A stretch of 64,000 nt of DNA from Gordonia sihwensis NBRC 108236 (GCF_000333035.1 NZ_BANU01000006.1:163082-227081); one strand, 5' to 3'. Positions 1 to 8,680 are shown, numbered from the stretch's first letter. A program made the numbers and translations. Notes: generated by a model not told the origin, from the letters alone.

Positions 1-1
1 G

Positions 2-730
2 GGCGAACTCGCGACCGAGACCACGCTGCTGACCGTCGCGCATCTGACCGCGGTCAACCACAGCGTCGACGAACTCCGCGGCCTGGTGGGCGCGTACGCC
101 GACAAGGGCATCGTCAACCTGCTCGCCCTGCGCGGTGATCCGCCCGGTGATCCGCTCGGTGAGTGGGTCAAGCACCCGGAAGGCGTGGCGTACGCCGAAG
201 AACTGGTGCGCCTGATCGGAGAACTCGGCGACTTCCACGTGGGCGTCGCGTCGTTCCCCGAAGGTCACCACCGCGCGCCCAATCTCGCCGCCGACACCGG
301 AAATCTGGTGCGGAAGCTGCGGGCGGGCGCGGAGTACTCGGTGACGCAGATGTTCTTCGACGTCGACGACTTCCTCCGCCTGCGCGACCGTATCGCCGCC
401 GCCGATCCCGAGCAGGGCGCCAAGCCGCTGATCCCGGGGATGATGCCGATCACCTCGCTGGCCTCGGCGCGCAGGATGACCGAGCTGTCCGGCAGCAAGA
501 TCCCCCCGGCGGTCGAGGAACGGCTAGCGAAGGCGGCGGGCGACGGACCGGAGGAGAATCGGGCCGACGTGCGTGCGGTCGGCATCGACCTGTGCACGGA
601 GGCCTCGTTGCGGCTCATCTCCGAAGGGGTGCCGTGCCTGCACTTCTGCAGCCTCAACTTCGCGAAGGCGACCAGCGAGGTGCTCGAGCGCATCGGCATC
701 GACACGCGCGGGGCGCTGGCCGGCGTCTGA
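2..730 (+). CDS. metF: 5,10-methylenetetrahydrofolate reductase, 3' part (start lies outside the window)
   Basis: The reading frame is open from the first bases, so the gene begins upstream. MetF reduces methylene-THF to methyl-THF for methionine synthesis in the cytoplasm. Visible family features are the segment with LTAVNHS, the LLALRGDPPGD loop, the QMFFD strand, and the late IPGMMPI stretch, in the usual order of the flavin TIM barrel; the end at GALAGV is a normal C-terminus. The next gene, lppM, is convergent, the same arrangement as Rv2172c-Rv2171 in M. tuberculosis. Function is confident; length cannot be judged because the N-terminus is missing. Confidence 0.93.
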   Translation, partial: GELATETTLLTVAHLTAVNHSVDELRGLVGAYADKGIVNLLALRGDPPGDPLGEWVKHPEGVAYAEELVRLIGELGDFHVGVASFPEGHHRAPNLAADTGNLVRKLRAGAEYSVTQMFFDVDDFLRLRDRIAAADPEQGAKPLIPGMMPITSLASARRMTELSGSKIPPAVEERLAKAAGDGPEENRADVRAVGIDLCTEASLRLISEGVPCLHFCSLNFAKATSEVLERIGIDTRGALAGV

Positions 731-772
731 GACGTGCGGTCCGCCGGAGAGGGCGACCGCGCGCGGACGGCG

Positions 773-1591
773 TCAGTCGGCGCCGCGCCCGGATGTCTCG
801 CGCTCGGGCTTCGGGGACTCCTCGTCGGACTGCGGCGCCTCGGGCTTGCGCTTCGGGCGTCCCGGACGGGGTGAGCGGTCCCGATTCTGGTAGGCCGCGT
901 ACACGACCATCGCGACGATGATCGCGCACAGCAGGAACATGAACCAGGTCCAACTGGGCACGGCGGCGGTCGCCGGATCCGCGTACTCCGAATCGGCCTG
1001 CAGGTCGACGTTCTGTCCCGGGGTGGGCGTCCAGACCACCGTGTCGTCGCCCGCCTGATGACCGTTGGTCGCGACCACCTCACCGCCGAACGTGATCGAC
1101 AGGGAGAAGTACACGCTGCCGGGATCGGCGTCCGTCAGCGAGGCCGAGCCGCGGAAACGGACGATGTCGCCGCTGCGGGACGATTTGAGATGGACCGTCG
1201 CGGACGGGTCGGGGAGGGCGGCGGCGATGATGTCGCCGAGCTGGCTGAACTGACCCGCAGAGAGTCTGTCGAAGGTGAGCTCGGAACCGACCTTGCCGTC
1301 GGGCGACGGCGCGGCCTGTCCGCCGGGGCGCGAACTCTGCGTCGACGGGGCGGGTACGGCACTGCTCTCATCCGACTTCTCCGGGAAGTCGGTGGTCCAG
1401 ACCTGGCCGCTGAGCGAGGCCGGGATGTCGAAGGACGGCTTCTGCGGATGCTGATCCGGTGACGTGGCGATGATGACCGTGCCGGAGAACTGGTCGCCGA
1501 CCGTGGTCGACTTGGTGAGACAACCGGTGAGCACGGGGATCAGTGCCAACAGTCCGGCTAGGGCGAGCGCGGTGCGGCGGAACGAGGTCAC
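773..1591 (-). CDS. lppM: LppM-like lipoprotein with C-terminal membrane anchor
   Basis: Predicted envelope lipoprotein of about 272 residues. From the GTG at 1591 it has a short basic N-terminus, a hydrophobic stretch and a lipobox ending LTGC. A 230-residue exported domain follows, then one membrane helix (WTWFMFLLCAIIVAMVVYAA) and a basic proline-rich cytoplasmic tail. This architecture and position next to metF match LppM (Rv2171), a mycobacterial lipoprotein linked to phagosome trafficking. An ATG at 1639 would add 16 residues before the signal peptide, so I prefer the GTG. The tail is Arg/Pro/Glu-rich. Substrate is unknown. Confidence 0.85.
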   Translation of the reverse strand: MTSFRRTALALAGLLALIPVLTGCLTKSTTVGDQFSGTVIIATSPDQHPQKPSFDIPASLSGQVWTTDFPEKSDESSAVPAPSTQSSRPGGQAAPSPDGKVGSELTFDRLSAGQFSQLGDIIAAALPDPSATVHLKSSRSGDIVRFRGSASLTDADPGSVYFSLSITFGGEVVATNGHQAGDDTVVWTPTPGQNVDLQADSEYADPATAAVPSWTWFMFLLCAIIVAMVVYAAYQNRDRSPRPGRPKRKPEAPQSDEESPKPERETSGRGAD

Positions 1592-1669
1592 CGACTCATC
1601 GTGCCAGAAGAGATGCGCCAACCTGCGCAGTGTCGTCATCGGTGCGTCGGACGGACCGCGGGCGGCCGG

Positions 1670-2338
1670 TCATCGCGGCGGGGGACCGGCGTCCGGAAGA
1701 GGGAGCGGGCGTCCGAGGAAGGCGAACGGCCGGGCGTCTCCGGCGAAGGTGAAGTGCCGCAGGACATCCTCGAAGCCGAGGCGGCGGTAGAGGCCCCAGG
1801 CGCGATTGGCCTCACCCTGGACTTCGGGCGTCGAGAGGAGGACCTTGCTCTCCGGTCTGCCCGAGAGCAGCGATGTCAGGAGCCGTTGGCCGACGCCGCG
1901 GCCCTGACCGGCCGGATGCACATGCAGTTCGGTGAGTTCGAAGTAGTCGCGCATGAACTCGCGCGCGTCGGCGGGCCGGGTTCCGGCCTGTAGCAGTCCC
2001 GAATACAGCTGGCGGTTCCACCACTGGTCCGGTGCACCGCGGTAGCCGTACGCCACCCCGACGAGGATCTCGCGATCCGAGAGCGCCAGCGGTGCGCGCA
2101 CGCGCAGCCGGGAGTACGTGGGCCGGAGCGAGTCGAGCGCGGACAGCGTCGCGAACGCGCCGAAAGCCGACCACCCGGGGCGCGCGATGTGATCGCGCCA
2201 CAGCGGCAACCGGTGGGCTTCGCTTCCGCGGGGGTAGTGCATGGCGGTGATGTAGGTGTGCACAGCGGGATCGAGCCACAGGTGTGCCAGATCGGCCGGG
2301 AGGGGCGCGACGCGGATCGGGGAGGCGTCCAGTGACAT
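1670..2338 (-). CDS. GNAT family N-acetyltransferase
   Basis: A 222-residue GNAT-fold protein. The acetyl-CoA binding motif A is visible as LHVHPAGQGRGVGQRLL at about residues 137-153, followed by a strand-helix pair (VLLSTPEVQGEANRAWGLYRRLGF) where family members carry the N/xxxxYxxLGF element. It is the positional equivalent of Rv2170. The ATG at 2338 precedes the first conserved residues closely and no better start exists. It shares the minus strand with lppM, 78 bases upstream of the preferred lppM start, and may be co-transcribed. The substrate cannot be deduced. Confidence 0.85.
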   Translation of the reverse strand: MSLDASPIRVAPLPADLAHLWLDPAVHTYITAMHYPRGSEAHRLPLWRDHIARPGWSAFGAFATLSALDSLRPTYSRLRVRAPLALSDREILVGVAYGYRGAPDQWWNRQLYSGLLQAGTRPADAREFMRDYFELTELHVHPAGQGRGVGQRLLTSLLSGRPESKVLLSTPEVQGEANRAWGLYRRLGFEDVLRHFTFAGDARPFAFLGRPLPLPDAGPPPR

Positions 2339-2432
2339 GCCCGTTCCCTTCGTCGTCGGCTCGATTCGTCTGCGGCTGCCAGACTCTGGGAGCGTAGCGG
2401 CACTTGCCCATCGGCGTTCACACCGGCTACGG

Positions 2433-2463
2433 TTGACGCCTGTCGAACTGATGTTCGTATCGG
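2433..2463 (+). promoter_or_regulatory. possible promoter (TTGACG / TATCGG)
   Basis: TTGACG at 2433-2438 is followed 19 bases later by TATCGG at 2458-2463. It lies in the 337-base divergent gap between the acetyltransferase and the HEPN gene and points toward the hairpin at 2476-2510. The -10 is weak and the spacer long, so this is tentative. Confidence 0.3.
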
Positions 2464-2475
2464 TTGGGCGGTCCA

Positions 2476-2510
2476 GTGGCCCGGCGATGGGGAAGACATC
2501 GCCGGGCCAC
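2476..2510. other. perfect 14-bp hairpin in a divergent intergenic region
   Basis: GTGGCCCGGCGATG (2476-2489) is exactly complementary to 2497-2510, with a 7-base loop GGGAAGA. There is no T-run on either side. It sits between two genes transcribed away from each other, where a terminator is not expected. It could be a leader structure, the 3' end of a small RNA, or a protein-binding palindrome. The rest of 2339-2675 shows nothing I can name. Confidence 0.6.
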
Positions 2511-2675
2511 CGATCATCGGTGACGGGGTCCGCTGTCGAAGTCTTCGCGGGAGTGCCGGCGCCGTGCGACGGCCGGCCGTCGGGCCCGTCGTCGCAACAC
2601 CTTCTTTGTCGTACCCCTCTGTCATGGTGTCGTCACGAGCCCGACAGAGCCGGGCGCCGACACGGAGGAGTTGGG

Positions 2676-3209
2676 ATGGAGCGGTCAGCAGAACGGTCCG
2701 GGCGGCAGTTCGCCGGGTTGCATCTCGCACCCGCCCCGTCGGTGTCCGGTGCACAAGCCGATCACGGAGTCGACCCGCACGTGGTGCACCGCAGCCGCGA
2801 TCTCCTGGATCGGGCAGAGGACCTGTTCGAGCAGGCGGCGTCGGTGGACGACGACGGGGCCGAGCGATTCCGGCTGTTCTATCTCGCGGCGATCCGAGCC
2901 GCCGGCGCGGTGCTGGAGATCTACGAGCCCTCGGGCCGCGTCCGCCGACGCCGCGGTGCGGCGGACGCGTGGAGTCGGATCAAGGAGCGTGCTCCCCAGT
3001 GCCGGGAACTCGCCGACTATTTCGGCGAACTCTCGACCATGCGCTCGCACGTCGAGGCGGGGCTGGTGCGCGCCGTCGATTCCACGTTCTGCGCGCGCGT
3101 GGAGCGCCGTGCGGTCGCGTTCCTGGACGTGGCCGACGCGACGCTGCTGGCGTACGAGCAGGGGAAGCTCACCTCGAAGCGTCCGGCGGCGCGCGGAACC
3201 GTCGCTTGA
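2676..3209 (+). CDS. SAV_6107-family HEPN domain protein
   Basis: A 177-residue, mostly helical cytoplasmic protein. I place the start at the ATG at 2676, which has a good Shine-Dalgarno GGAGGAG at 2664-2670; the open frame continues upstream without family resemblance. The core resembles the actinobacterial SAV_6107 HEPN family: helix LLDRAEDLFEQA, then RFRLFYLAAIRAAGAVLEIY, a basic linker rich in Arg, and a late helix region around ELADYFGELS. HEPN domains can be RNases or structural; the canonical RxxxxH pair is not evident here, so no nuclease activity is claimed. Homologues sit near mraZ in related genera. Confidence 0.75.
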   Translation: MERSAERSGRQFAGLHLAPAPSVSGAQADHGVDPHVVHRSRDLLDRAEDLFEQAASVDDDGAERFRLFYLAAIRAAGAVLEIYEPSGRVRRRRGAADAWSRIKERAPQCRELADYFGELSTMRSHVEAGLVRAVDSTFCARVERRAVAFLDVADATLLAYEQGKLTSKRPAARGTVA

Positions 3210-3341
3210 GTGCGCGGGATGATCGGCGTGATTGTGAACGCATCGTCGGCCAATGGTGGTCGAAGGGCGCTCGGGCTCGTACTATTGACATAGAGAGGCG
3301 AGAAGACGAAATCCTCGCCACGATCCAGTAAGGGAGGAGCG

Positions 3342-3752
3342 GTGCCGCTTTCAGAGCACGAGCAGCGCATGCTCGATGAGATAGAGAGCGCTCTCTACGC
3401 CGAAGACCCGAAGTTCGCGTCGAGCGTCACCCGCCACAAGGTGCGCTTGCCGAACGCGCGTCGTCGGATCGTGGTCGCTCTCGGGTTCCTCGCTGGACTC
3501 GCATTGCTGGTCGGCGGAATGATGGTCGACGTCGAGGTCGGCGGACTGAAGATCCTCAGCTTCGTCGGATTCCTGCTGATGTTCGGGGCCGCGGTCTTCG
3601 GCCTGATGGCTGGCCGCGGGCGGATCTCGGGTCCCGACGGCGCCTCCTCGTCGAAGAAGTCCGGAAAGGCCGCGAGCGGTCACGGCTCGTTGAGCCGACG
3701 GATGGAGGATCGCTTCAACCGTCGCTTCGAGCGGGACGACCGCGATCTGTAG
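3342..3752 (+). CDS. DUF3040 membrane protein
   Basis: A 136-residue protein starting at GTG 3342 behind GGGAGGAG. The N-terminus (MPLSEHEQRMLDEIE then LYAEDPKFA) is the DUF3040 signature seen in Rv2169c and its relatives just upstream of mraZ. Two membrane helices lie at about residues 43-60 and 68-90, followed by a basic Ser/Arg-rich cytoplasmic tail. Function is unknown; the constant location beside the dcw cluster suggests an envelope or division link, which is inference. A strong terminator at 3818-3857 ends its transcript. A TACTAT -10-like element is at 3280-3285. Confidence 0.88.
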   Translation: MPLSEHEQRMLDEIESALYAEDPKFASSVTRHKVRLPNARRRIVVALGFLAGLALLVGGMMVDVEVGGLKILSFVGFLLMFGAAVFGLMAGRGRISGPDGASSSKKSGKAASGHGSLSRRMEDRFNRRFERDDRDL

Positions 3753-3817
3753 AACCGGCCGTCGGCACCGGCGGCTGACGGCCTGACGCGCCCTGCGTCG
3801 ACAACGATCTCCCTGGC

Positions 3818-3857
3818 GGGGTCGCAACTTCCGAAAGGAAGATGCGGCCCCGTTTTT
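3818..3857 (+). terminator. intrinsic terminator after the DUF3040 gene
   Basis: Stem arms 3818-3832 and 3837-3851 pair almost perfectly (one G-T and one A-A opposition) around a GAAA tetraloop, and are followed by G then five T at 3853-3857. This separates the DUF3040 transcript from the dcw operon. Confidence 0.85.
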
Positions 3858-3887
3858 CGTATCTCGGGAACGTCTGTCTCCGGGGTG

Positions 3888-3956
3888 TCCCCACAGCGTC
3901 CCACCCCGTCTCCCCACAGCGTCCCACCTCGTCTCCCCACAACGCCCCACCTACCG
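3888..3956. repeat. three tandem 23-bp repeats upstream of mraZ
   Basis: Units at 3888-3910, 3911-3933 and 3934-3956 all begin TCCCCACA. Units 1 and 2 differ at one base; unit 3 differs more at its 3' end. On the minus strand each unit carries TGTGGGGA and GTGGGACG-like blocks, resembling TGGG MraZ half-sites in inverted orientation. They lie about 125 bases before the likely mraZ -10. Confidence 0.8.
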
Positions 3957-4079
3957 CTCTTGGTTGGTCTCACCAGTCACTTCGTTACCTTTTGACCCCT
4001 TTCGTAACGACACTAGTGAGCTGCGACACGTCAATGATTGCTGAGAATTCAGTGAAGCTTAGGCACTCTGACCTGCGCA

Positions 4080-4085
4080 TATAGT
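4080..4085 (+). promoter_or_regulatory. candidate -10 element of the dcw (mraZ) promoter
   Basis: TATAGT at 4080-4085 is a near-consensus actinobacterial -10. No good -35 is seen about 17 bases upstream (GCTTAG). Transcription would start near 4092, placing the MraZ boxes between the promoter and the mraZ ribosome binding site. Confidence 0.45.
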
Positions 4086-4133
4086 TGATGGTGGGGAAAC
4101 GGTGGGGCCTGCGGGGTGGAATGTGGTGGAAAG

Positions 4134-4158
4134 TGGGGTAGTGTGGGCATTACTGGGC
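4134..4158 (+). promoter_or_regulatory. MraZ operator: three TGGGN boxes with 5-base spacers
   Basis: TGGGG at 4134, TGGGC at 4144 and TGGGC at 4154 recur at exact 10-base intervals, i.e. TGGGN-N5-TGGGN-N5-TGGGN. An imperfect TGGTG at 4124 keeps the phase. Two more TGGGG boxes stand at 4092 and 4103. E. coli MraZ is known to bind TGGGN direct repeats with 5-base spacers between its promoter and ribosome binding site, so autoregulation of the dcw operon is the natural reading. Confidence 0.75.
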
Positions 4159-4207
4159 GAGGGGGATACCGGAACCGCCGAACCCGGAAGGGTGAGGAGG
4201 TGTCGAC

Positions 4208-4645
4208 GTGGCTCGTTTCGTCGGCACCTACACGCCCAAGCTCGATGACAAGGGGCGACTGACGTTGCCCGCGAAGTTCCGCGACGCGCTGGCAGGAGGA
4301 GTCATGGTCACACGCAGCCAGGACCGCAGCCTGTCGGTGTACCGGGCAGAGGAGTTCGACGCGATCGCCGAGAAGGCGGTCACCGCGTCGCGCAACGACC
4401 CGGAGGCCCGCGCTTTTCTGCGGTACTTCTTCGCCGGCGCCGACGAGCAGCGGCTCGACGGGCAGGGCCGCGTCAACCTCTCGGCCGAGCATCGCGACTA
4501 CGCGGGGCTCACCAAGGAGTGCGTCGTCATCGGCTCGTACGACCACCTGGAGATCTGGGACGCGCAGAGCTGGCGCGACTACCAGGCCCAGCACGAGGAG
4601 GCGTTCTCCAACGCGGGATCGTCCGCCCTCGACTCGATCCTGTAA
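4208..4645 (+). CDS. mraZ: transcriptional regulator MraZ
   Basis: A 145-residue protein with two tandem SpoVT/AbrB-like domains. The first opens [22 protein letters not shown] (DxKGRxxxP signature), the second has [13 protein letters not shown] at about residues 78-90. MraZ forms a ring-shaped oligomer that binds TGGGN repeats and represses the dcw operon. Start is GTG 4208, behind GAGGAGGTG. The final residues ([12 protein letters not shown]) are an actinobacterial tail. It is the first gene of the cluster and is preceded by its own candidate operator. Confidence 0.97.
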   Translation: MARFVGTYTPKLDDKGRLTLPAKFRDALAGGVMVTRSQDRSLSVYRAEEFDAIAEKAVTASRNDPEARAFLRYFFAGADEQRLDGQGRVNLSAEHRDYAGLTKECVVIGSYDHLEIWDAQSWRDYQAQHEEAFSNAGSSALDSIL

Positions 4646-4689
4646 CGGGATCGCGTCGACACACGTGAATTGAACATTCGGAGATCACG

Positions 4690-4890
4690 ACTGCTGCGGT
4701 GAGTCGAGGCCTCGGCCCGATCGACCCTGACGTACTTCCCCAACGCCAGGTGCGCTCGGGCGGGGACCCCGTCTCATCGCAGGCCCACACCGCCGCAGTT
4801 CCACGGCATCGATGCCGGTGGTCTCCGGAGCGTCGCAGGGGGCGACGCCCAGAAGTTATCGGCACGGTTCTCACGGCAGCAGGGAGGGAG
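4690..4890 (+). ncRNA. candidate mraW RNA element (structured leader of rsmH)
   Basis: The 249-base gap between mraZ and rsmH has no gene but several short helices: TCCCC 4737-4741 with GGGGA 4762-4766, the palindrome CGGCATCGATGCCG at 4804-4817, and CGTCGC 4831-4836 with GCGACG 4842-4847. A conserved 'mraW RNA' motif is known at this position in actinobacteria. I recognise the location and helix potential, not the covariance consensus, so boundaries are approximate. Confidence 0.4.
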
Positions 4891-4894
4891 CGGG

Positions 4895-5923
4895 GTGAAC
4901 GCACCGCGGCAAGGCGAACACGGACACGTTCCGGTGATGGCTGATCGCATGTTCGCGCTGCTGGAACCGGCTCTCACCCGTCGGTCGCCCGACGGCGGTG
5001 GCGCGGTCCTGGTGGACGGCACGCTGGGCGCCGGCGGCCACACAGAGTACTTCCTCGAACGCCTGGCGGGCCTGCACGTCGTCGGCATCGACCGCGACAC
5101 ATCGGCGATCGGCATCGCCTCCGAGCGTCTGCATCGCTTCGGAGACCGCGTGGAGTTCCACCACAATCGTTACGACGAGATCGAGTCGGTGGTCGCCGCC
5201 ACCGGACGCGACGAGGTCGACGGGGTGCTTCTCGACCTCGGGGTCTCGTCGATGCAGCTGGACCGGGCCGAACGCGGGTTCGCGTACGCCGTCGACGCAC
5301 CGCTGGACATGCGGATGAATCCCGACGACGAGCTGACAGCGGCTGACGTCCTCAACACCTACGACCACGGCTCTCTCGCCCGAGTGCTCAGCGAGTACGG
5401 CGAGGAGCGGTTCGCGGGGAAGATCGCCTCGGCAGTGATCCGGGAACGCGCCAAGGAGCCGTTCACCACCAGCGGACGTCTCGTGGAGCTCCTGTACGCC
5501 ACCATCCCGGCGGCGACCCGGCGGACCGGTGGCCATCCGGCCAAGCGGACCTTTCAAGCGCTCCGGATCGAGGTGAACCACGAACTCGACTCATTGCGCG
5601 GGGTGATCCCGGCGGCGCTCGAAGTACTCGCGGTCGGCGGCCGGCTCGCCGTGATGAGCTACCAGTCGCTCGAGGACCGAATTGTCAAGCGCGACTTCGC
5701 CCGTGCGGTGGAGAACACCACCCCGGCCGGCCTGCCGGTCGATCTGCCGGGGACCGCCCCGCGGTTCTCGCTCGTCACTCGCGGAGCCGAACAGGCAGAC
5801 GCGGCCGAACGTGCGGCCAACCCGCGTTCGGCCCCTGTCCGGATCCGGGCCATCGAACGTATCGCACCGAACCACCCCGCGGGTCGCGGCGGCGGGACCG
5901 CAGACGGAAGGGGAGCACAGTGA
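4895..5923 (+). CDS. rsmH: 16S rRNA (cytosine(1402)-N(4))-methyltransferase RsmH
   Basis: A 342-residue SAM-dependent methyltransferase that N4-methylates C1402 of 16S rRNA. SAM motif I is [14 protein letters not shown] at about residues 43-56; the [10 protein letters not shown] block and RGFAY(A)VDAPLDMRM segment follow, and the C-terminal half has [13 protein letters not shown] and [12 protein letters not shown]. Start is GTG 4895 behind AGGGAGGG. The stop overlaps the next gene by 4 bases (GTGA), indicating translational coupling. Length is normal for actinobacteria. Confidence 0.97.
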   Translation: MNAPRQGEHGHVPVMADRMFALLEPALTRRSPDGGGAVLVDGTLGAGGHTEYFLERLAGLHVVGIDRDTSAIGIASERLHRFGDRVEFHHNRYDEIESVVAATGRDEVDGVLLDLGVSSMQLDRAERGFAYAVDAPLDMRMNPDDELTAADVLNTYDHGSLARVLSEYGEERFAGKIASAVIRERAKEPFTTSGRLVELLYATIPAATRRTGGHPAKRTFQALRIEVNHELDSLRGVIPAALEVLAVGGRLAVMSYQSLEDRIVKRDFARAVENTTPAGLPVDLPGTAPRFSLVTRGAEQADAAERAANPRSAPVRIRAIERIAPNHPAGRGGGTADGRGAQ

Positions 5924-6741
5924 CGCTTGTGGACACTCGCACCGCCACCGGACCACGCGAGGGTTCCGACCGTCAGCGTCGACGGCGCACCGGCGCCGCG
6001 GCGAGCGAGCGTCCGTCGCGATCCAAGGCGGCCCAGCGGGCTCTCGATCGGCGCACTCGCCGTGAGCGCACCGGAGCCCGGCTGCCGATGACCGGGCGCC
6101 GCATCGCCGGAGTCCCGCTCGTGGTGCCGATCCTGGTCCTGGTGATGGGCGCCCTCGCGCTGACTCTGTTCCTGACAACCAAATCGGCGCAGGACTCGTA
6201 CTCGATCGACGCGCTCCGCAAGGAGAACCAGGAGCTGCAGGCCCGTGCCGCCGAGTTGAAGGCGGCAGCCGACGCAGGCGACCAGGCGCCCGCGATCGCG
6301 CGGGCGGCCGCTCGCCAGGGGATGGTCCCGGCGTCGAACGCCGCCGAGATCATCGTCGGAGCAGACGGCAAGCCACGGCTCCGCGGCACTCCCACACCGG
6401 CGACCGGCAGCCCGCTTCCGGACCTGAACCCGGCGCCGGACCCCGTCGAGAAGATCGACAAGAACAAGGTCGACGATTCCGAGGGACTCGGTGGCGAACA
6501 ATCGCAGAGTGCACCGCCGCGTACGGCGACCACTCCCGCTCCGGCGCCGTCGACGCCTGCGCCGAACCCGCGGCCGGCGCCGAACCCCCGCCCGTCCTCG
6601 GTCCCGACATCGCAGTCTCGGACGAATCCGGCACCCCAGACCTCGGTGCGCCCGGATGTCCGGAATCGGGTGAGTCGGCCCACCGATGTGGCGTCTCCGA
6701 CGACCGCCACGCCGCCCGCCAATACCGCGGCCGCGCGTTGA
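5920..6741 (+). CDS. ftsL: FtsL-like septum protein with long proline-rich tail
   Basis: A 273-residue bitopic protein in the FtsL position (Rv2164c equivalent). A basic, disordered N-terminus of about 60 residues precedes one membrane helix ([20 protein letters not shown], about 66-85). A short coiled coil follows ([22 protein letters not shown]), as in FtsL/DivIC proteins that scaffold the FtsQLB-FtsWI complex. The last 130 residues are Pro/Ala/Thr-rich and low complexity, far longer than in E. coli FtsL but typical of mycolate actinobacteria. It overlaps rsmH by 4 bases. Sequence identity in this family is low, so the call rests on architecture and position. Confidence 0.8.
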   Translation: MTLVDTRTATGPREGSDRQRRRRTGAAASERPSRSKAAQRALDRRTRRERTGARLPMTGRRIAGVPLVVPILVLVMGALALTLFLTTKSAQDSYSIDALRKENQELQARAAELKAAADAGDQAPAIARAAARQGMVPASNAAEIIVGADGKPRLRGTPTPATGSPLPDLNPAPDPVEKIDKNKVDDSEGLGGEQSQSAPPRTATTPAPAPSTPAPNPRPAPNPRPSSVPTSQSRTNPAPQTSVRPDVRNRVSRPTDVASPTTATPPANTAAAR

Positions 6742-6763
6742 TGCGCGCGACAATCGGAAGATC

Positions 6764-8680
6764 ATGACCCGCACCCGTACACCGCGCGCAGCCGAGGCGA
6801 GGGCGGGAGGCCGCCCGTCCGGCGCGTCGTCGAACGGCACCGGAACGCCTCCGCCCAGGCCTCCCCGTCCCCCCGAACTTTCCGGTTCGGGGCCGTCGGG
6901 GTTCGTCGTCCGCCAGCGGATCCTGACCGTGCTCGTCGCGGTGGTCGCTCTCGTGATCGCGGGCCGGATGCTGTACGTGCACGTGATCGCGGCCGACTCC
7001 ATCTCGGCGCAGGCCTCGCAGCAACGATCGATCACCCAGGAACTGCCTGCGGTGCGGGGGAGCATCGTCGACCGCAACGGACGCCTGCTGGCACACACCG
7101 ACGACGCACGGGCACTGACCTTTCAACCGAAGGCCGTACGCAAGCAGATCGCCGAGGAACACAAGAAGGATTCGACCGTCCCGGACGTTGACGTGCGCCT
7201 CAAGCAGATCGCCGACGGCGTCTCGTCGGCCCTCGGCGGCAGCATCGCGTCCGACGATCTGCTGGCACAGATGAAGTCGGACAAGGACTTCGTCTACCTC
7301 GCCCGCCTGGTGTCGCTGGACGTCACGAAGAAGATCCAGGACGAGTTCCCCGAGGTCGGCGCCGAGCGGCAGAGCAACCGCCTGTACCCGGGCGGTTCAC
7401 TCGCCGCCAACCTGGTCGGCGATGTGAACTTCGACGGCAACGGCCTGATCGGCCTCGAATCGTCGCTCGACTCCGTGCTCGCAGGCACCAACGGCACCGA
7501 GACCTTCGACCGCGGCCGCGACGGCGCGGTGATCCCCGGCAGCAAGCGCAACGTCCATCCGGCCGTCGACGGAGAGACCGTGCACCTCACGATCGACTCC
7601 GACCTCCAGTGGTTCGTGCAGAGCCAGGTGAACCTGGCGAAGGACAAGTCGGGCGCGCACAACGTCTCCGCCGTGGTGCTCGACTCGCACACCGGCGAAG
7701 TGCTGGCGATGGCCAACGACAGCACCTTCGACGCCTCGCGGCCGCTCTCGGAGCAGCAGAAGGCCGATCTCGGCAACCGGTCGGTGACCTCGCCCTTCGA
7801 GCCCGGGTCGGTGAACAAGATCGTGACCGCTTCCGCGGCCATCGAATACGGGGTCACCACCCCGGACGAGGTGCACCAGGTGCCGGGGTCGATTCGGATG
7901 TCGGGTATCACCGTCAACGACGCGTGGGTGCACGGCACCGCGCCCTACACCACCACCGGTATCTTCGGGAAGTCGTCCAACGTCGGCACACTGATGCTGG
8001 CGCAGAAGGTCGGTGAGCGGCGGTTCGCCGACATGCTCGACCGCTTCGGGCTCGGTCAGCGCACCGGAGTCGGCCTCCCCGGCGAGAGCCCCGGCGCGGT
8101 GCCCGCGCTGAGTCAGTGGTCGGGCGGCTCGTTCGCCAACCTGCCGATCGGTCAGGGTCTGTCGACCACGCTGCTGCAGATGACGTCGATGTACCAGGCG
8201 ATCGCCAACGACGGGGTTCGGATCCAGCCGCGGATCATCGCTCCCGAGGACGAGGACGAGGCCGGCGTGAGCAAGCCGGAGTCGGTGCGGGTGGTCAGTC
8301 CGCAGACGGCCAAGACCGTTCGCGACATGTTCCGTGCCGTCATGCAGAAGGACCCGGAGGGTGTGCAGAACGGCACCGGCTACACCGGCGCCATCCCGGG
8401 CTACCAGACCTCGGGCAAGACCGGTACCGCACAGCAGGTCGACCCGTCCTGCAACTGCTACTCGCGGTCGAGCTACAACATCACCTTCGCGGGTATCGCG
8501 CCCGCCGACGCGCCGCGGTTCGTCATCGGCATCATGATGGACAATCCGGTGCGCAGCTCGGACGGCAGCGGCGGTCAGTCCGCGGCGCCGTTGTTCGGAA
8601 CCATCGGTTCGTGGCTTCTGCGTCACGACCAGGTGCCGTTCTCCGCGCAGCCGGCTCCGCGCCTGCGCTTGGAGGCGTGA
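6764..8680 (+). CDS. ftsI: septal transpeptidase, class B penicillin-binding protein
   Basis: A 638-residue protein (PbpB/FtsI) that crosslinks septal peptidoglycan. A Pro-rich cytoplasmic segment and membrane helix (ILTVLVAVVALVIAGRML) lead into the pedestal domain with RGSIVDRNGRLLA. The transpeptidase motifs are intact: SVNK (Ser349-Lys352), SSN (404-406) and KTG (552-554). Start is ATG 6764; an upstream in-frame extension overlaps the ftsL tail and lacks support. A CNCY cysteine pair occurs just after KTG. It is expected to pair with FtsW, encoded in the same operon. Confidence 0.96.
   Translation: MTRTRTPRAAEARAGGRPSGASSNGTGTPPPRPPRPPELSGSGPSGFVVRQRILTVLVAVVALVIAGRMLYVHVIAADSISAQASQQRSITQELPAVRGSIVDRNGRLLAHTDDARALTFQPKAVRKQIAEEHKKDSTVPDVDVRLKQIADGVSSALGGSIASDDLLAQMKSDKDFVYLARLVSLDVTKKIQDEFPEVGAERQSNRLYPGGSLAANLVGDVNFDGNGLIGLESSLDSVLAGTNGTETFDRGRDGAVIPGSKRNVHPAVDGETVHLTIDSDLQWFVQSQVNLAKDKSGAHNVSAVVLDSHTGEVLAMANDSTFDASRPLSEQQKADLGNRSVTSPFEPGSVNKIVTASAAIEYGVTTPDEVHQVPGSIRMSGITVNDAWVHGTAPYTTTGIFGKSSNVGTLMLAQKVGERRFADMLDRFGLGQRTGVGLPGESPGAVPALSQWSGGSFANLPIGQGLSTTLLQMTSMYQAIANDGVRIQPRIIAPEDEDEAGVSKPESVRVVSPQTAKTVRDMFRAVMQKDPEGVQNGTGYTGAIPGYQTSGKTGTAQQVDPSCNCYSRSSYNITFAGIAPADAPRFVIGIMMDNPVRSSDGSGGQSAAPLFGTIGSWLLRHDQVPFSAQPAPRLRLEA

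Noticed and set aside
4804..4817. Palindrome CGGCATCGATGCCG as a stand-alone operator
   Set aside because: More simply part of the structured leader before rsmH; no regulator context.
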